A DNA stretch of 64,000 bases from NCBI GenBank assembly GCA_015680905.1, contig CM027381.1, forward strand, positions 60,082,501-60,146,500. The letters are read 5' to 3'. Below the pieces are notes generated by a model. The model saw only the letters and a program-made list of their open reading frames with translations, made no database searches and had not been told where the DNA came from. The stretch comes from Coptis chinensis (taxonomy: Eukaryota; Streptophyta; Magnoliopsida; Ranunculales; Ranunculaceae). Below, piece by piece: positions 22,557 to 34,806 of the stretch. How positions within the stretch are numbered: position 1 is the stretch's first letter; every line of letters starts with the position of its first letter. Position numbers and translations under genes: made by a program.

Positions 22557-25500
22557 AATTAATCATATAAGGGTAAGTGGAAAGCTTATGAATTCTGATC
22601 ATGTACACTTGAAATAAGAGAAAATGGTTGTGGCTTGTAAAAAACAATATCTGCAAGTAAGGTCACCTTTGCTTGAGTTCAAGACTTGGAAGCCATAACT
22701 CCATTACTCTTTTTTGGTATTGTTCAAGTAAGAATAGAAATGAGAACAGCCTTGATCTGCTTCTTCAGTTGTAGCTGTTGTTCCTTCTTTAATGGCCACT
22801 CAATCAATCAAGAAGACATGATGATTCACTTTTTACAGCAGCAAGATGGAATCCAAAAACTTGATTTGCTGAAAGTAGCGACACAAAGATTTGGCAGAGT
22901 GAATTAATTTTAATAAATTCTTACAAAAAACCCTCAAGTTTCCATGGCCGGAACCTGCGACCTTATGGAAACAAAGCCCATAAAAACCAAATCGGAGCCG
23001 TTCCATCAGTGTCCCGATTCAACAATTAAAATTATCAAAGTATAGTAGCCGGTAGATTTTACTAGAAATGATCTAGGCCGTCTTTTATTATAGTTTTGTC
23101 TTGTAGCGAAAAAAAAAACCCTATCTTATTAGATAGATGAGCTACTATTAGCCACCAGTTTCCATGTCTGGTAGCTAATTGGTCTTTGCTAATGCTTCTA
23201 AAATGCTATGTTACAACAATTATTGACACTATGCCTTACTTAATTACACCTCATCTGCGCTCCAGTGATGGATCTTGCAAATCATTCACGCGCGGAGCAA
23301 CAGAAAGGAAAACTTGTATTTCATGGAAGACCAGTAATGACTCTATGTTACTGAAGCAGTCAACTTGTAGGAGATTTTGATTTATACTTCATACGAGTCT
23401 TGCAAACTTAATCATGCAATCCTTAACCATCCTCATGAATTTAAAAGATGGAAACATATGGTACATTAGTAGTCCAGTAAGTTCAATCAAAATTGAATAT
23501 CTTCAGCTGGGAACTGAGAATTAGTTGGTTAATTAACAAGGAACCGGGGATACTAGATTCAACCAAATAGAATTAACGGTAAACAGACAAGCATATCCAG
23601 TCAGAATATTCCTCTGACATCTAATTCGCAAGATGACATATTAATATCTAAATCTCACAAGTTGAGAAGTATTATATTCCGTTATAAGTTTCTGAACATA
23701 ATAAGGTACACAGAGGGTTAAAAAATTTACCCAATCAACAATGCATCCACTACACAACTTCAATTGTGTTTAAGACTGCTGCAATAGTTCCAGCAATAGA
23801 CTTTTTGCAAAGAAACATTTTGTGGCATTTCACAAGCCGTCCCTCTTAGTAAATTTGGCCAGCTCTTGGTAGGACACAAACAATTCTTGCACAAAATTAT
23901 TTTGCAAAAATTTCCTGTCATTAGAAAACAATTTTGTAATCCAAAATAGATTTGCAGAAGTACCTAGAAAAGAGGATACTGTAAATTACTACGAAATTTC
24001 CATTGCCTATAGAAAATTGTTGAGAGACATATAAGCTTCTAATATATTGAGCAAGCAAGCATACACTGCACAAAGTGCCAAGTGAAGTCACTTAGTTCTG
24101 TGTGAACGGTTAGCTTTCATCAACTACGCTATCAAGGAATAATTTTGAATACTTTCTCTGAAGCTACTGGTCTTAAACATAGCAACACAGTGTCGACCAT
24201 CATGAGAGCCAGTGTGTTTCCAGAAGAAAGCCAGTTTTCAGGTAGGTATTACCATGACGTCATCACAACCATGGCTAAAGATGTAACATATTATTATCAG
24301 GACATAAACATTGTTATCATATTCCCAAGAGAGAAAAAAAAATGTTACCTGCTAGAAAATTAAGTGTTTCTACTCTCACTGCATGTTCTATCCAATTTCC
24401 AATAAAATCTAGGAGTTTGTAAAACTTGGTTATATGACCAAAGTGTCACAACAGTTTCTATAACCAACTTTCTTTATCAATTGAAACACAAATTGTTGGT
24501 GAGTGATGCAAATTAGAGCAAAATGCTTCAATATGAGCTTCAACTTGGTTGAGACTTGGACATTTAACTACCAAACTATCTTCAAGAGTTGTTGATGTGT
24601 GGCTTAGATTCATTTTCTTCAAAATTATGGTATGGTTCCTAAAGACATGTTTCTAGCTTGGGGAGTGGTCAGTTATCAAGATAAAAGCATACTCTATGAG
24701 ATATAGGCCATCTGTGATGTGAATTAAGAGCAAACAGTAGTTGACTTCAAAATCCTTAAGGGCATGATAAGGAAATTGAAACCCTAGGTTTCAAACCCTA
24801 AAACACAAGTTTAGTCACAGCATTCTCAAAACTAAAGACCGGATTAAAATAAGAAATTCCAGTGGGGGTGAGAGTTTTATAAGTCCACTTAAAATATGCA
24901 AGGTAAGCTGTTAGCTTATAAGAGTTTATCATCTTATCATATAGAATATAGGTTTTATCTCAAGTCCAGAACAAAGAGTAGGAAACCAGTCTTTAGTGGG
25001 CTGCTGGTAAATTACACACCACGTGTCACTACACCCCCATGCCATTTATAATGGGTTGTCCAAACTTACTCCAAGAACCCAAATTGCATCCAAGGTCAAT
25101 CAATTTCAAGTCTAAATTTTCCAGTAAGTACTCTCCAGTCATTATCGATTAGCTAAGTGTTTGACCAACACTCTGACATTGTTACTTGTGTCAATTCAAA
25201 TGCAAATTGCAATCGTTCTTATTAGGTTTGCTTAGATCACCACATTCTGGCTCTTCTGTAGTTCTTTCTTCTCTTTGAATGTTTTACAAATATACTTAAT
25301 TATTTATCAATTACCCAAAAAAGAAAGAAAAATAAAACCTTTCAGGCCTCCAATAACATAAATGAAATGCAAAACTAAGGTACGACAAACACAAGTGTGA
25401 TCAAACGATTTTCTAAAATAAACCTTTGTTTCTTTGTCATTGGTAATGAAAACAAAAATACGACAAAACTATGTTTAGTCAAGTGCTATTTACTGTTTTG

Positions 25501-26268
25501 TGTGTGCTAACCCTGAACCAAATTCCTGGCCCCGCCACACAGAGAAATTCCTTTGTGACTAGGAGATGAACCTAAATCGCATGCAACATGCAAGTGTATA
25601 AGATTTTCGCAAAGATAATGTCAATGGAGAACAAAAAGACAATTAACAGAACGACACAAAGGAGCCTATCAAGAGGGACTAAAAAATTGCACGAAGATCT
25701 TGTAGCAAAATTTGATTTGTTTATGTAGATAGGATCATGGGAGTCCAGTCTTTTCTTAGACCTTAAAGGGGAATGAGGAATAAATATTCTCAAAAGATGT
25801 AGCAAATAATGGAAAGTAAAATGTAACTCAAGCAATAAATTTCGATATACCTCAGAAACAAGGACCTACTATGCTTTATTAGCCTTCTCATGTTCTGTGT
25901 AGATTCCCCCTTGCAACTGTTAACATGAGGCTGGGTCATGTATAAGTCTTAGTCTTGTTGACTTAGAAGCGACTAAATCAGCAACCCCATAGCAGCTAAC
26001 TATGAAAGTTCATTGTTCTTCTGAGAGTGATACTCTGAACTGATAGCATATTGTATGAAACAAGCAATGAGGTCCTCTGAAATCCATTACTCTCAATGGT
26101 ATGCTTGGCACTGAACCGTATACATACTAAACTATTTAGGCATGCGAACTGTCCACTTCACTGTTCATGCTTAATTTAAATCTTATCTAACCATTCAACT
26201 CTATCATAAGCCATATCTTCAGTGTTCAAGGAAACGCAAGTGAAGGTGCTTAAGTTCTTTGTTTTCTT
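22557..26268. other. No gene recognised
   Basis: 3.7 kb of AT-rich sequence between the two PPR pieces. No ORF shows a recognisable domain. Two telobox-like AAACCCTA motifs lie close together at about 24778-24802 (AAACCCTAGG and AAACCCTAAA), a motif known from plant promoters, but with no gene next to it. A poly-A run is at 23110-23119. Confidence 0.5.
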
Positions 26269-27753
26269 TCACAGTAGGTGATCAGAGATATGCAATGACA
26301 ACAAATCTAATATTGCATGCATCAGAAGTCGAAGGGGGTGCACTACATCTCCTGCAACAAACTCATTTACTTTTCCATTCACCTCAATCACACTGCACCC
26401 AGGCGTCTTCTTGATCCCGTTATCATCCATCATCATCCGAATCCGTCCTACATCACTACAGCTCTATGCATTTAAGTAAATATTAGGCAGCTGAACATAC
26501 GCACCATCTTCTTGGGCTCCACTATCATGCTTGATCTGCAGAAGCCTTTCAACGGCAAGCTCCGCAAGCTCAACATTTATGTGGGTCTTACAGGCGCTGA
26601 GCAACGAACCCCAAACAGAAGCAAGAGGCCTCATTGGCATTGTCTGTATAAGCTCAAGTGCTTCATTCAACCGACCAGGCCTACATAGCAAGTCCACAAT
26701 GCAACTATAATGCTCGTGTTTGGGCACTATACCGTATAGAGCCTTCATATTGCGCAATAAAAGCCAGCCCTCTTCTTCACACCCTGCATGAGTACAAGCT
26801 GTTAAAACTGCAAGAAGAACAACCCCATCCGGCCTAAGCCCGTCTTCCATAATCATCCTATCCAAACAATGAATAGCCTCTTTAGCAAAACCATGTAATG
26901 TAAACCCACCAATCATAGCAGCCCATGAAAACTCATTCCTCTTACGCATTCTCCTAAATGCTTCAACAGCCTTATCAATGCACCCACACTTAGCATACAT
27001 ACCAACAAGTGCAGTCCCAACAAACACATCTTCAGAAAACTCATCTCTCTTCTTATCATACTCATGTATCCACATTCCTTGGCGAAGTGCACCGGAATGA
27101 GCACAAGCAGTAAGACCCGTAGCAACACAATACTCATCAAGCTCCACACCAGAAGACAACATATCACGAAACGCACTCACAGCTTCAACATCCATTCCAT
27201 ATCTCAAACATCCATTCATAAAAACATTCCACTGAAAAACATCCCTTTCATGAATTTCATCAAACACTTTTCTAAACTCAACTAAACTATTGCATTCCAA
27301 ATAAAACCTCAAAAGGGCAGTTTGTATATGCTTATCTGAAAACCCCCATCCATTTTTAAACACTCAACAATGAATCCCCTCACCCAAACTAACACAACAC
27401 GCATTCGCACAAGCGATGAGAACAAACGGTAACGTATGGTAATCAGGAACAATACAATCATCTTTAAGCATGAGATAAAAGTAATGAAGTGAAACTTGAG
27501 GTTGGGTACTACGAGAATAAGCTCTAATGAGTGTGTTATAAATGAAAGAATTTGGATTAGGAATTTGATAAAAGAGCTGAGAGGCGTAAATGAGGTTACC
27601 ATTGTTAGAAAGTGCAGTGAATGAAATGAGTTTGCTCATTGCGTAGTTGTTGTCGTGATGACCATTTGTTATGAAGATTGCATGTATGGTTTTGAGTTGT
27701 TGCATGTTTTTGCAACGTTTGATTAGGTTCATGCAACGCTTCCATGCTTGCAT
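26269..27753 (-). pseudogene. E-class PPR protein gene with two in-frame stops
   Basis: One minus-strand frame from ATG 27753 (MQAWKRCMNLIKRCKNMQQL) to TGA 26269-26271, 495 codons without frameshift. PPR repeats are clear: NSFIYNTLIRAYSRSTQP, DVFQWNVFMNGCLRYGMD, GTALVGMYAKCGCIDKAVEA, NEFSWAAMIGGFTLHGFAKE. An E motif follows (SVWGSLLSACKTH, LAVERLLQI) and an E+-like tail (KKTPGCSVIEVNGKVNEFV). There is no DYW domain. Such proteins bind organellar transcripts, often for C-to-U editing. Two stops interrupt the frame: TGA at 27364-27366 (after EGIHC) and TAG just below 26464 (after IYLNA). Either this is a young pseudogene or the stops are sequence errors. A Harbinger element lies 100 bp upstream of the ATG. 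Confidence 0.8.
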
Positions 27754-27984
27754 TACGTTCACTTGTAAAACAAGCTCGTGTAAAACAAACTATGGCAAAA
27801 TATGTTGCTATGTCACGAAATGCATGGAAATTTGAAGAATCGGGGCTGATATTTTAGAGCAATTGCAATGCAAGTCAAAATAATCCCCCCCTTATCACCT
27901 CCACGTAGGCACTTATTCCCCCTCATTTCACCAAAAAGGTAAAAAACAAGGTGAAGTTGTGCAATGCAAAGGTGAAAAAAATCT

Positions 27985-28085
27985 CGGATGGGATGTTAGA
28001 TTCCATCTAGAGGCTTTTTGATTGAGAAGGAATGTAACATCTCATCTGGTCTAACGAGACGGAATGTAACATCATGTCTGGTGAG
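27985..28085. repeat. Left subterminal palindromic motifs of the Harbinger element
   Basis: Three imperfect copies of a palindromic motif: GGATGGGATGTTAGATTCC, then GGAATGTAACATCTCATCTG, then GAGACGGAATGTAACATCAT. Each can fold on itself. Related copies occur at 34701-34806 and at 31106-31138. In PIF/Harbinger elements subterminal repeats are candidate binding sites for the Myb-like partner protein. Confidence 0.6.
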
Positions 28086-28639
28086 TCTAATAACACAGAC
28101 GCGAACAGGCTCTATTTTCACTTTCTTCTCAGCCTCCATTGCGATTTTCTTGCCGCCAATACCAAATTTTTTTTTCAATTTCTTCAATTCCTAATGACTT
28201 CTCCACCCCAATGATTCCCCACCAACCTCACCACATGAAGAGCGTAGTAGATGGTTTGGAAGTTTTAAAATATCCAAAAAAATGGGCAAAAAAGATCGTC
28301 GTCGCGAACGCAAAATGTGGGCGAGGAGGATGAAATTGAACTTGGGTTTAATTTTCCACCGCATTGTGAAATCGAAGAACACCCACCATTCAACATCGGT
28401 CTGACACGTAGAAAATCGAGTGGCGGAGTCTCAAGTAAGTTTTAGATTTTTTTTTATGTTAATTATTATTATTTATGTTAGTTTATATCAAGTTTGTTGT
28501 TGTGTAATTAGTTTGAATTTGTAGCATTGTGTTAAAAAAATTTGAATTGAAATTATATCGTATTGAATAGTTTGTTGTATTGCGTGTAATATGAATGTAG
28601 GAAGTACACCTATGGAAAGTGCGTTGTGCACTTTCAAAT

Positions 28640-30536
28640 GCTGTGTCATGGTGGCGTTGTTTGAAATAAAAAACAGATCCTAATTTTTACACGGTTACCA
28701 ACATTATAGCCGCCATACCATTTGGGAACTTTTTGAATTCTAATTTGAGACAAAATGATCAAGCATTGTTGTTTGGGATAGCTGAGCTGTGGTGGAAATC
28801 TACCCACACATTCCATTTCCCATGGGTGAGCTTGGGATTACCCCTCTTGATTTCACAATGCTCATAGGTATCCCAATTGGTTATGGAGATGACGTTCATT
28901 TTGATGAAAATTTGGAGGTTTTTACTACGGCAATGAGTTTCTTTGAGGGTTTTGATTTGGTAGAAGATGATGAGGAAGACAGGTTTTTGAGATTATTGGC
29001 TGAGCAATTTAAGGGAGGAGCTATAAATATAAGTTGGTTTACCTCGAGATACTTAAATAGGCTAAAGGAGAAGCCGAAAGACTATCATATTGGTGAGGAG
29101 TCGATCCAAGAATATGTACGTGCCTTCCTCTTCTACTTTGTTGGTGCGCTATTATTCGGATACGCTGATAGTTTTTTACGTATCGGGTGGATGGTCGCTG
29201 TCTCAGACATAGAGAGGATGTGGGATTATGATTGGTCAATCCATCTTGGCATACCTTTACCGCTGGCTAGACCTCGTAGTTGAGACGAATGCCGCTAAAG
29301 GCAATTTGTGCGGCTTTGTTTGGATTATACCGATAAGTCTTATTTATTAAGTTATTGTTTCATTTCATTTATTTATCTAATTATTAATGTTGACATGTTT
29401 ATATATATATATATTGATATTGTATTTTATCTATTGATTTAGTATTGGTGGTACGAACATTTTCGTGTGATGCATCCTGTGTTGAAGAGGTTGGAAAAGA
29501 ATGAGACTCATGACCTGATTCCATGTATTCAAGCATGGGGGCTTCATCGTAGGCAGAGGGGGTATGGGGATCTATCGCATAATATTCATAACACTCGTCA
29601 ACAGATTGAGCTTTTAGGAGCTACCTGAATTGAGTGGCAACCCTAGGCCGAGTCCTTCATATTTCAGACCACTTATGCGGATATTCTAGATGTTCCAGAG
29701 AACACTGAGTACCGTAAACTATCCTATATGTGTCATAAAGCAAGGTTTCTTTCTTAGCGGCGAATGATACTTGTAGGGTTAGTAACTGTATGGTACCTTG
29801 GGGACAGATGTTGGCGTCAAGTATATGGAGAGATTGTTATACCTTACCCGCCACCCATAGATATGACAGCTTTTGATATTCTTCCTGCAACTCTTTCACA
29901 CTATAGAGCAAACCCAAATGATTGGCCAGACGCATCATCTTTCATTTTTACGGGAGACTATGACTTGTATTGGAAGAGGGTTGGTCGAGGTCTCTTGCTA
30001 GGTGCCTTATACTGGGGCACCAATTTTGAAGGGGTTACTTCCGAAGCATTGAGGCATTACATTCATTTCCCAAAAGGAGTGGAGTTGCCATAGTCACAGT
30101 CTAGGGTGTTTCATGATATTGAGATGCCGCAAAGAACTCCACATATATTTGATGAGTCTAACATTTGGCACTGGAGCATGATTATTTCTCAGAGGCAAGA
30201 GATGAGCATACCTATTCCACCAGCAAATGCCGCATTGGTCACAAATTTGTCAGAACAGTTTGAGCAGTTAGCTGTGGTTAGTATGATTTAAATTTATTCA
30301 TGATTTGTTATTATTATTCACTATAATATGTACCATGCATTTGTTTTGTTAAACAGGATGAAGTAAGGTCGGAGCTCCGTAACTACAACTATCTCAGTTA
30401 TGCCATGCATGCGTCGTTCATGGAGTCATCTCGTCAAAATTTTAAAATTTTACAACAAGAGCGAAATCGAACTTTGCAGTTTCAGAGACGTGTGCAAGAG
30501 TTGGAGAATGCTGCAAGTGCCACACCTCAAGCTTAA
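28640..30536 (+). pseudogene. Plant mobile domain (MAIN/MAIL-like) gene inside the transposon
   Basis: PMD landmarks in order: LRQNDQALLFGIAELWW, STHTFHFP, then after a 1-base shift (near 28825) MGELGITPLDFTMLIGIPIG; then, after a second shift near 29245, LAYLYRWLDLVVETN; next WWYEHFRVMHPVLKRLEKNE; then VTVWYLGDRCWRQ and, further on, EALRHYIHFPKGVELP. A final exon starts after TTTGTTAAACAG at 30357 and ends at TAA 30534-30536, encoding a coiled-coil-like QQERNRTLQFQRRVQELE tail; its donor is at 30276. PMD proteins are known as host factors (MAIN, MAIL1) and as passengers in Mutator-like and gypsy elements. Stops at about 29627, 29645 and 29756 show it is dead. Confidence 0.8.
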
Positions 30537-30539
30537 CCT

Positions 30540-31418
30540 TAACCAGAGCGGTGACAATGTCGTAGGGGGGAGAGCTCTTCGACCGAGCCTGCTAGTAGGG
30601 GGAGGAGGTCTCAGTAGATATTTTTTTCCTAGTTTGTAAAAACTGTGCGCCATTACTTGTAATATGGCGTTTGGGATTGTTGCTTGTAACGACTTATTTT
30701 TATTAGCAGGTTTTTCTTTGATGAGTTTTGGATATGAATGTCATTAAACAAAGGAGGTTATGGCAAAAAAAAATCAGGAATTATAAGTTAGTTTTTTTAC
30801 CGAGTTTTTGTGTTAGACTTGGGTGTTTTCAGGATTGTTGTTTATCTTATTCATTATTTCCAAAGTATATTAGCAGGTTTTGGATATAAATATGTCAATA
30901 AAACAAATGAGGTTATGGCAAAAAAAAATTCAGGAATTATAAGTTGCATTTCACTCGTTTTTCAGGCTTGGTTCTGACAGAAATTATTTCAGGAATTATA
31001 AGTTGCATTTTCACTCATTTCTTATGTCTTAGTTCTGACAGGAAATTTTTCAGGAATTTCACTCATTTTTCTAGGTTTGGTTATGACAGGAATAGTGTAT
31101 GGTGTAGACCGAGACGGAATGTAACATCCCGTCTAGTAACTAAAAATCCATGCCTCTGCGCCTTTTACTATTCCATACATTAGAATTATTGATGGTGGCC
31201 CATAAATTGGAATTATTGAGGTTACATTTGGATAAAATGTGTTGTCACTTGGAGAGTGAACAAAAATCTGATAAAATGTGTTGTTAATTGGAGAGTGGAC
31301 CAAAATCTAACTATCACATGTGACCTTACCTTTCATATTTCGTTTTACTCTTCTTTCTTTTAGATCAAACAAACAAACAACCATCTTCTTCCCCACAACC
31401 AAACTAAAAATAGAAAAA
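30540..31418. other. Spacer between PMD and transposase genes, with internal palindrome
   Basis: Non-coding AT-rich sequence with short direct repeats of TCAGGAATTATAAGTTGCATTT (30933, 30990 region) and TTCTGACAGGAAAT-like motifs. At 31106-31138 lies a palindrome (GAGACGGAATGTAACATCCC then GTCTAGT) of the same type as the terminal subterminal motifs. Its presence in the middle suggests that a terminus once lay here or that an end was duplicated. Confidence 0.55.
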
Positions 31419-32912
31419 ATGTCTAGAGAAGAAAGAATTGCATTTAACCAAAAGTTATGGGGAGGATCTAATAGTAATAGTTCATCTTCTTGGTTTTACC
31501 GGGTCGTCTTCTGGTACTTTTGCTGAAGATGACTACATGGAAAGAGTAAGAAATGAGCATAATGATATGATGAGGCGAAGGAGGAGGAGGAGGAGGAGGT
31601 TGCAGTTATTATCTACTGATGGGGCATTAATGACTTAAGCAGCCATTAAAATTGAAGATGTGGATACAGACAAACACGGTGGATCTGTGAAGGGCAGAGA
31701 TTACACGTTTAGAGATGGTGGTGATTTCAGTAAACAAAAGATAATGAGGGATTACTTCACAACACCTTGTAGGTGGCCTCCTCATAAGTTTAAGCCAAGG
31801 TACATGATGACAAGAGAGCTTTTTATGTATATGTTGAAAACTGTTGCAGCATTCGACGATTACTTCAAAGACAAGGTGGATGGATTGGGTCGGCAAACAA
31901 CTTTTGGGTTACAAAAGGGACTAGCTGCAGTTGCACAATTAGCAACTGGTTGTTCTTATGATTCAATGGATGAGTATTTACAAATTGGAGATTCCACAGA
32001 AAATGTATTAATGAAGCGTTATTGCAAGGCAATAATCACGGTGTTTGAAGAAGAGTACTTGAGACGACCAACTGAGGCAGACACTGTTAGGATATTAGCT
32101 GAAAATGCGGCAAGGGGTTTTCCAGGAATGCTTGGATCAATCGACTGTATGCACTGGGTGTGGAAGAATTGTCCAACTGGATGGGCTGGAACACATGTAG
32201 GGTACAAGAAGGAACCAACTTTGATACTTGAAGCCGTTGTAGACAAACACTATTAGATCTGGCATTTCTTCTTCGGCTTACCAGGTTCGCATAATAACAT
32301 TAACGTGCTTTATCATTCTCATGTTTTTGAATCATTAGAGCAAGGTGAGGCTCCTGATGTTGAATTTAATGTGAATGGTAATGAATACGATATATGATAT
32401 TATCTTGCTGATGGTATTTACCCAAAATGGGGCACATTTGTTCAAGCCATTCGTTATCCAAGAAATAAGAATGAAAATATCTTTACTTAACGTCAAGAAG
32501 CTGCAAGAAAGGATGTTGAAAGGACATTTGGAGTTTTGCAGGTACGATGACATATTGTTAAGGCTTTTGCGCATTGTCATAGTGTTGTTGTTCTTGGAGA
32601 CATAATAAAGGCATGCATTATAATACATTATATGATTGTTGAGAATGAACGTGAAAGTGGAGTTTGGAATTGGAAAGCTCAGAGGAAAGAAACAATACCT
32701 GCGCTCTTCCAGGAAGATGATGGTTTTCATTTTGTTTATCAGATGATTGAAGCAAGAAATAAGATCAGAAATGAAGTTACACATACTAATCTTCAAAAGG
32801 ACTTAGTTTAGCATGTTTTTAATTGGACTGGTATTGAAGAAACAGCAGATTCGGTACCAATTTATGATCCAAATTGGTAGGATCCAGAGGAGGGAGAAGG
32901 AGGGGAAAATTG
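31419..32912 (+). pseudogene. PIF/Harbinger DDE transposase
   Basis: ATG at 31419 starts MSREERIAFNQKLW. After a frameshift in a Ser-rich stretch (31430-31510) the frame runs through an Arg-rich block (31570-31600) and the helix-turn-helix-like region GLQKGLAAVAQLATGCSYDS. The DDE_Tnp_4 core follows: GSIDCMHWVWKNCP contains the first Asp; NNINVL replaces the usual NDINVL, so the second Asp reads Asn; ERTFGVLQ contains the Glu. In-frame stops occur near 31636, 32254, 32396, 32489 and 32548. Two of them fit TGG changed to TAG or TGA. The enzyme would cut at the TIRs together with the Myb-like partner. It is inactive by both lesions. Confidence 0.88.
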
Positions 32913-32931
32913 AAATGGAAATGAAAGTGTA

Positions 32932-33370
32932 TTTCCTAACGTGAAATATGAAGTTCCAAAGTATTTTCTATGTATTTCCTAACATGAACTATGAAGTTCC
33001 AAAGTATTTCCTATGTATTTCCTAATGTATTTCCTATATATGTATTTATTAATGTATTGCCTATGTATTTCCTAATGTATTTCCTATGTAATTCCAAGAA
33101 GTTCTTATGTGTTTAATGAGTTGTGTTTTAATGAACTATATTACAATGTATTTTAATTTTATTAGTAATTGTATTTATATGAAAATAATTATATTAGAAA
33201 GAACATACATAGTGCATTAATTAAAAAAAAAAAAAAACAGTGAAATTAAAATACATAGTTCATTAATTAAAAATACAGTGAAATTAAAATACATAGTTCA
33301 TTAATTAAAAATACAGTGAAATTAAAATACATAGTGCATTAATTAAAATACATAGTGCTTTAATTAAAAT
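32932..33370. repeat. Minisatellite-like repeats downstream of the transposase
   Basis: Two adjacent arrays. At 32932-33110 a short unit TATTTCCTAATG/TATTTCCTATG recurs many times with a larger duplicated block (GAAGTTCCAAAGTATTT). At 33195-33370 a 38-bp unit starting ACAGTGAAATTAAAATACAT is present about three times (33237, 33275, 33313) with partial copies on both sides. They lie between the convergent 3' ends of the two transposon genes. Confidence 0.8.
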
Positions 33371-33393
33371 AAAATATTAGATATTACATAAGC

Positions 33394-34527
33394 TTAGTTA
33401 GAGCTAGAACCACCTCTAGCCTTTGCCCATTCAGCACGTATTTCAGCTTGTTGTTGCTCGATTATAAAATGGTATCGAGATGGAGGACACTTGTACCGGT
33501 CGCTAAAATCTTAGCTTCATATTGCATCTTTTGAAGCCGATTTTTTTCCAATTGAACTTGATTTTTTTCTATTTGAATCCGATTTTTTTCTTCTCCTGCC
33601 ATCACAGTTCTTTGACCATAAACAAGTTCCCTTTCCCTAAGTTCTAAGCATTTTTGTGTTTCATTTGCATCCTTTACAAATGTATCCTCTAAATGTGTAA
33701 AGTAACCCTCCAACATACCAACTGATTTTTCTTAGTTCCTCTTGGACTTGGCTTTCTTCGATCCAAGAGGACGCTCTATTTCTTGAGAACCTTCCAATTA
33801 AACTCCACCAACACTTGGTGAATTAGAAGTTGAATCTTCACCATCATTTTTGCGACCTTTTCCCTTTGTGGGGCAGCTTGACCTTGCCTCAAATACGTTA
33901 CTCCACTTTGGATTATCCTTGAGTATAGCGTAACAATGATCAAGTGAAAAAGACGTTTTTTCTTGTAGTTGGTACGTCATCCTTGCCCCGGACAACTAAA
34001 AAATAAAATAGAAATAATTAGACTAAAATACTAATTATACTAAGACTAATATGGAAATAATAATTAGACTAAGATAATGATTAGACTAAGACTACGATGG
34101 AAATGATAATTAGACTAAGATAATTAGACTAAGATGGAAATAATTAGACTAAGACTAATATAATCAATAATTGACAAATTGATGAAGTTGTAATTACCCA
34201 ACTTTGTATTGTTGTACCACTTACATGTCGAGCCTCCACTGCATTCACAATTGCAACAAACTTGTTCATCATTTTCGAAATATATTTCTATCTACCGCTA
34301 ATTGAATCAGAAGACCTATCCGACCCACGTTCTTCATTGAACTCATTTGTTACACGATTCCAAAATCCTTTTGCATTTTGGAAAGCACCAACAATGGAGT
34401 ATTAACTAATTTTTATCCAAGAAAGACATAGAGCTTGATCTTCGGACATGCTAAAGTGAGTTTTTGCTTTTGTTTGAGTGCTACCACCACTTGCTTGAGT
34501 TGTTTGAGATGCTTGAGATGATGCCAT
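33394..34527 (-). pseudogene. Harbinger partner protein (Myb-like / NAM-associated type)
   Basis: Exon 1, 34527-34198, starts MASSQASQTTQASGG and reads EDQALCLSWIKISYSIVGA, GFWNRVTNEFNEERGSDRSS and MMNKFVAIVNAVEARHVSG. That is the N-terminal trihelix-like pattern of the second protein encoded by PIF/Harbinger elements. A GTAATT donor and a TTTTTTAG acceptor bound the intron. Exon 2, 33995-33394, reads SFSLDHCYAILKDNPKWSNV, RPLGSKKAKSK, a charged coiled coil rich in EKNQ, and IEQQQAEIRAEWAKARGG before TAA. Two stops lie near 33796 and 33746 and there is one frameshift near 33480. The protein would carry the transposase to the element ends. It is transcribed towards the transposase gene. Confidence 0.78.
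33996..34197. repeat. Intronic AT-rich short tandem repeats
   Basis: The intron of the Myb-like gene is largely made of imperfect copies of TAATTAGACTAAGA with ATGGAAATAA spacers. Confidence 0.7.
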
Positions 34528-34700
34528 TTGATATTTTGTTTTTTTGAAGAACTGATTTTAAAGAAGAAGAAATATGATATATGATTGTTGGAAGTGTAAA
34601 ATGAAATGGAACAAATGTTGTATATATACCAAAGTTTTTAATTTTGACCATTTTTTACCGTTCTGACTTTCTGACCGTTGGTGAACTAGTCGTTAGGACT

Positions 34701-34806
34701 CTGGATGGGATGTTTGATTCTGTCTAGAAAAAAAGAAATATAGCGAGACGGGATATTGGATTCCGTCTAGTGAGTTTGGTAATTGAGACGGAATCCAACA
34801 TCCCGT
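34701..34806. repeat. Right subterminal palindromic motifs of the Harbinger element
   Basis: Three copies of the palindromic motif: GGATGGGATGTTTGATTCTG, GAGACGGGATATTGGATTCC and GAGACGGAATCCAACATCCC. They mirror the left-end set at 27985-28085. Confidence 0.6.

Noticed and set aside
28640-30536. PMD gene as part of a Mutator-like or gypsy element nested in the Harbinger element
   Set aside because: No 9-bp duplication, Mutator TIRs, LTRs or PBS were found around it. The only matching boundaries are the Harbinger TIRs.
31579-31600. Arg-rich block as a microsatellite-coded artefact
   Set aside because: It is a GGA/AGG repeat but lies in frame within the N-terminal part of the Harbinger transposase, so it is kept as part of that gene.
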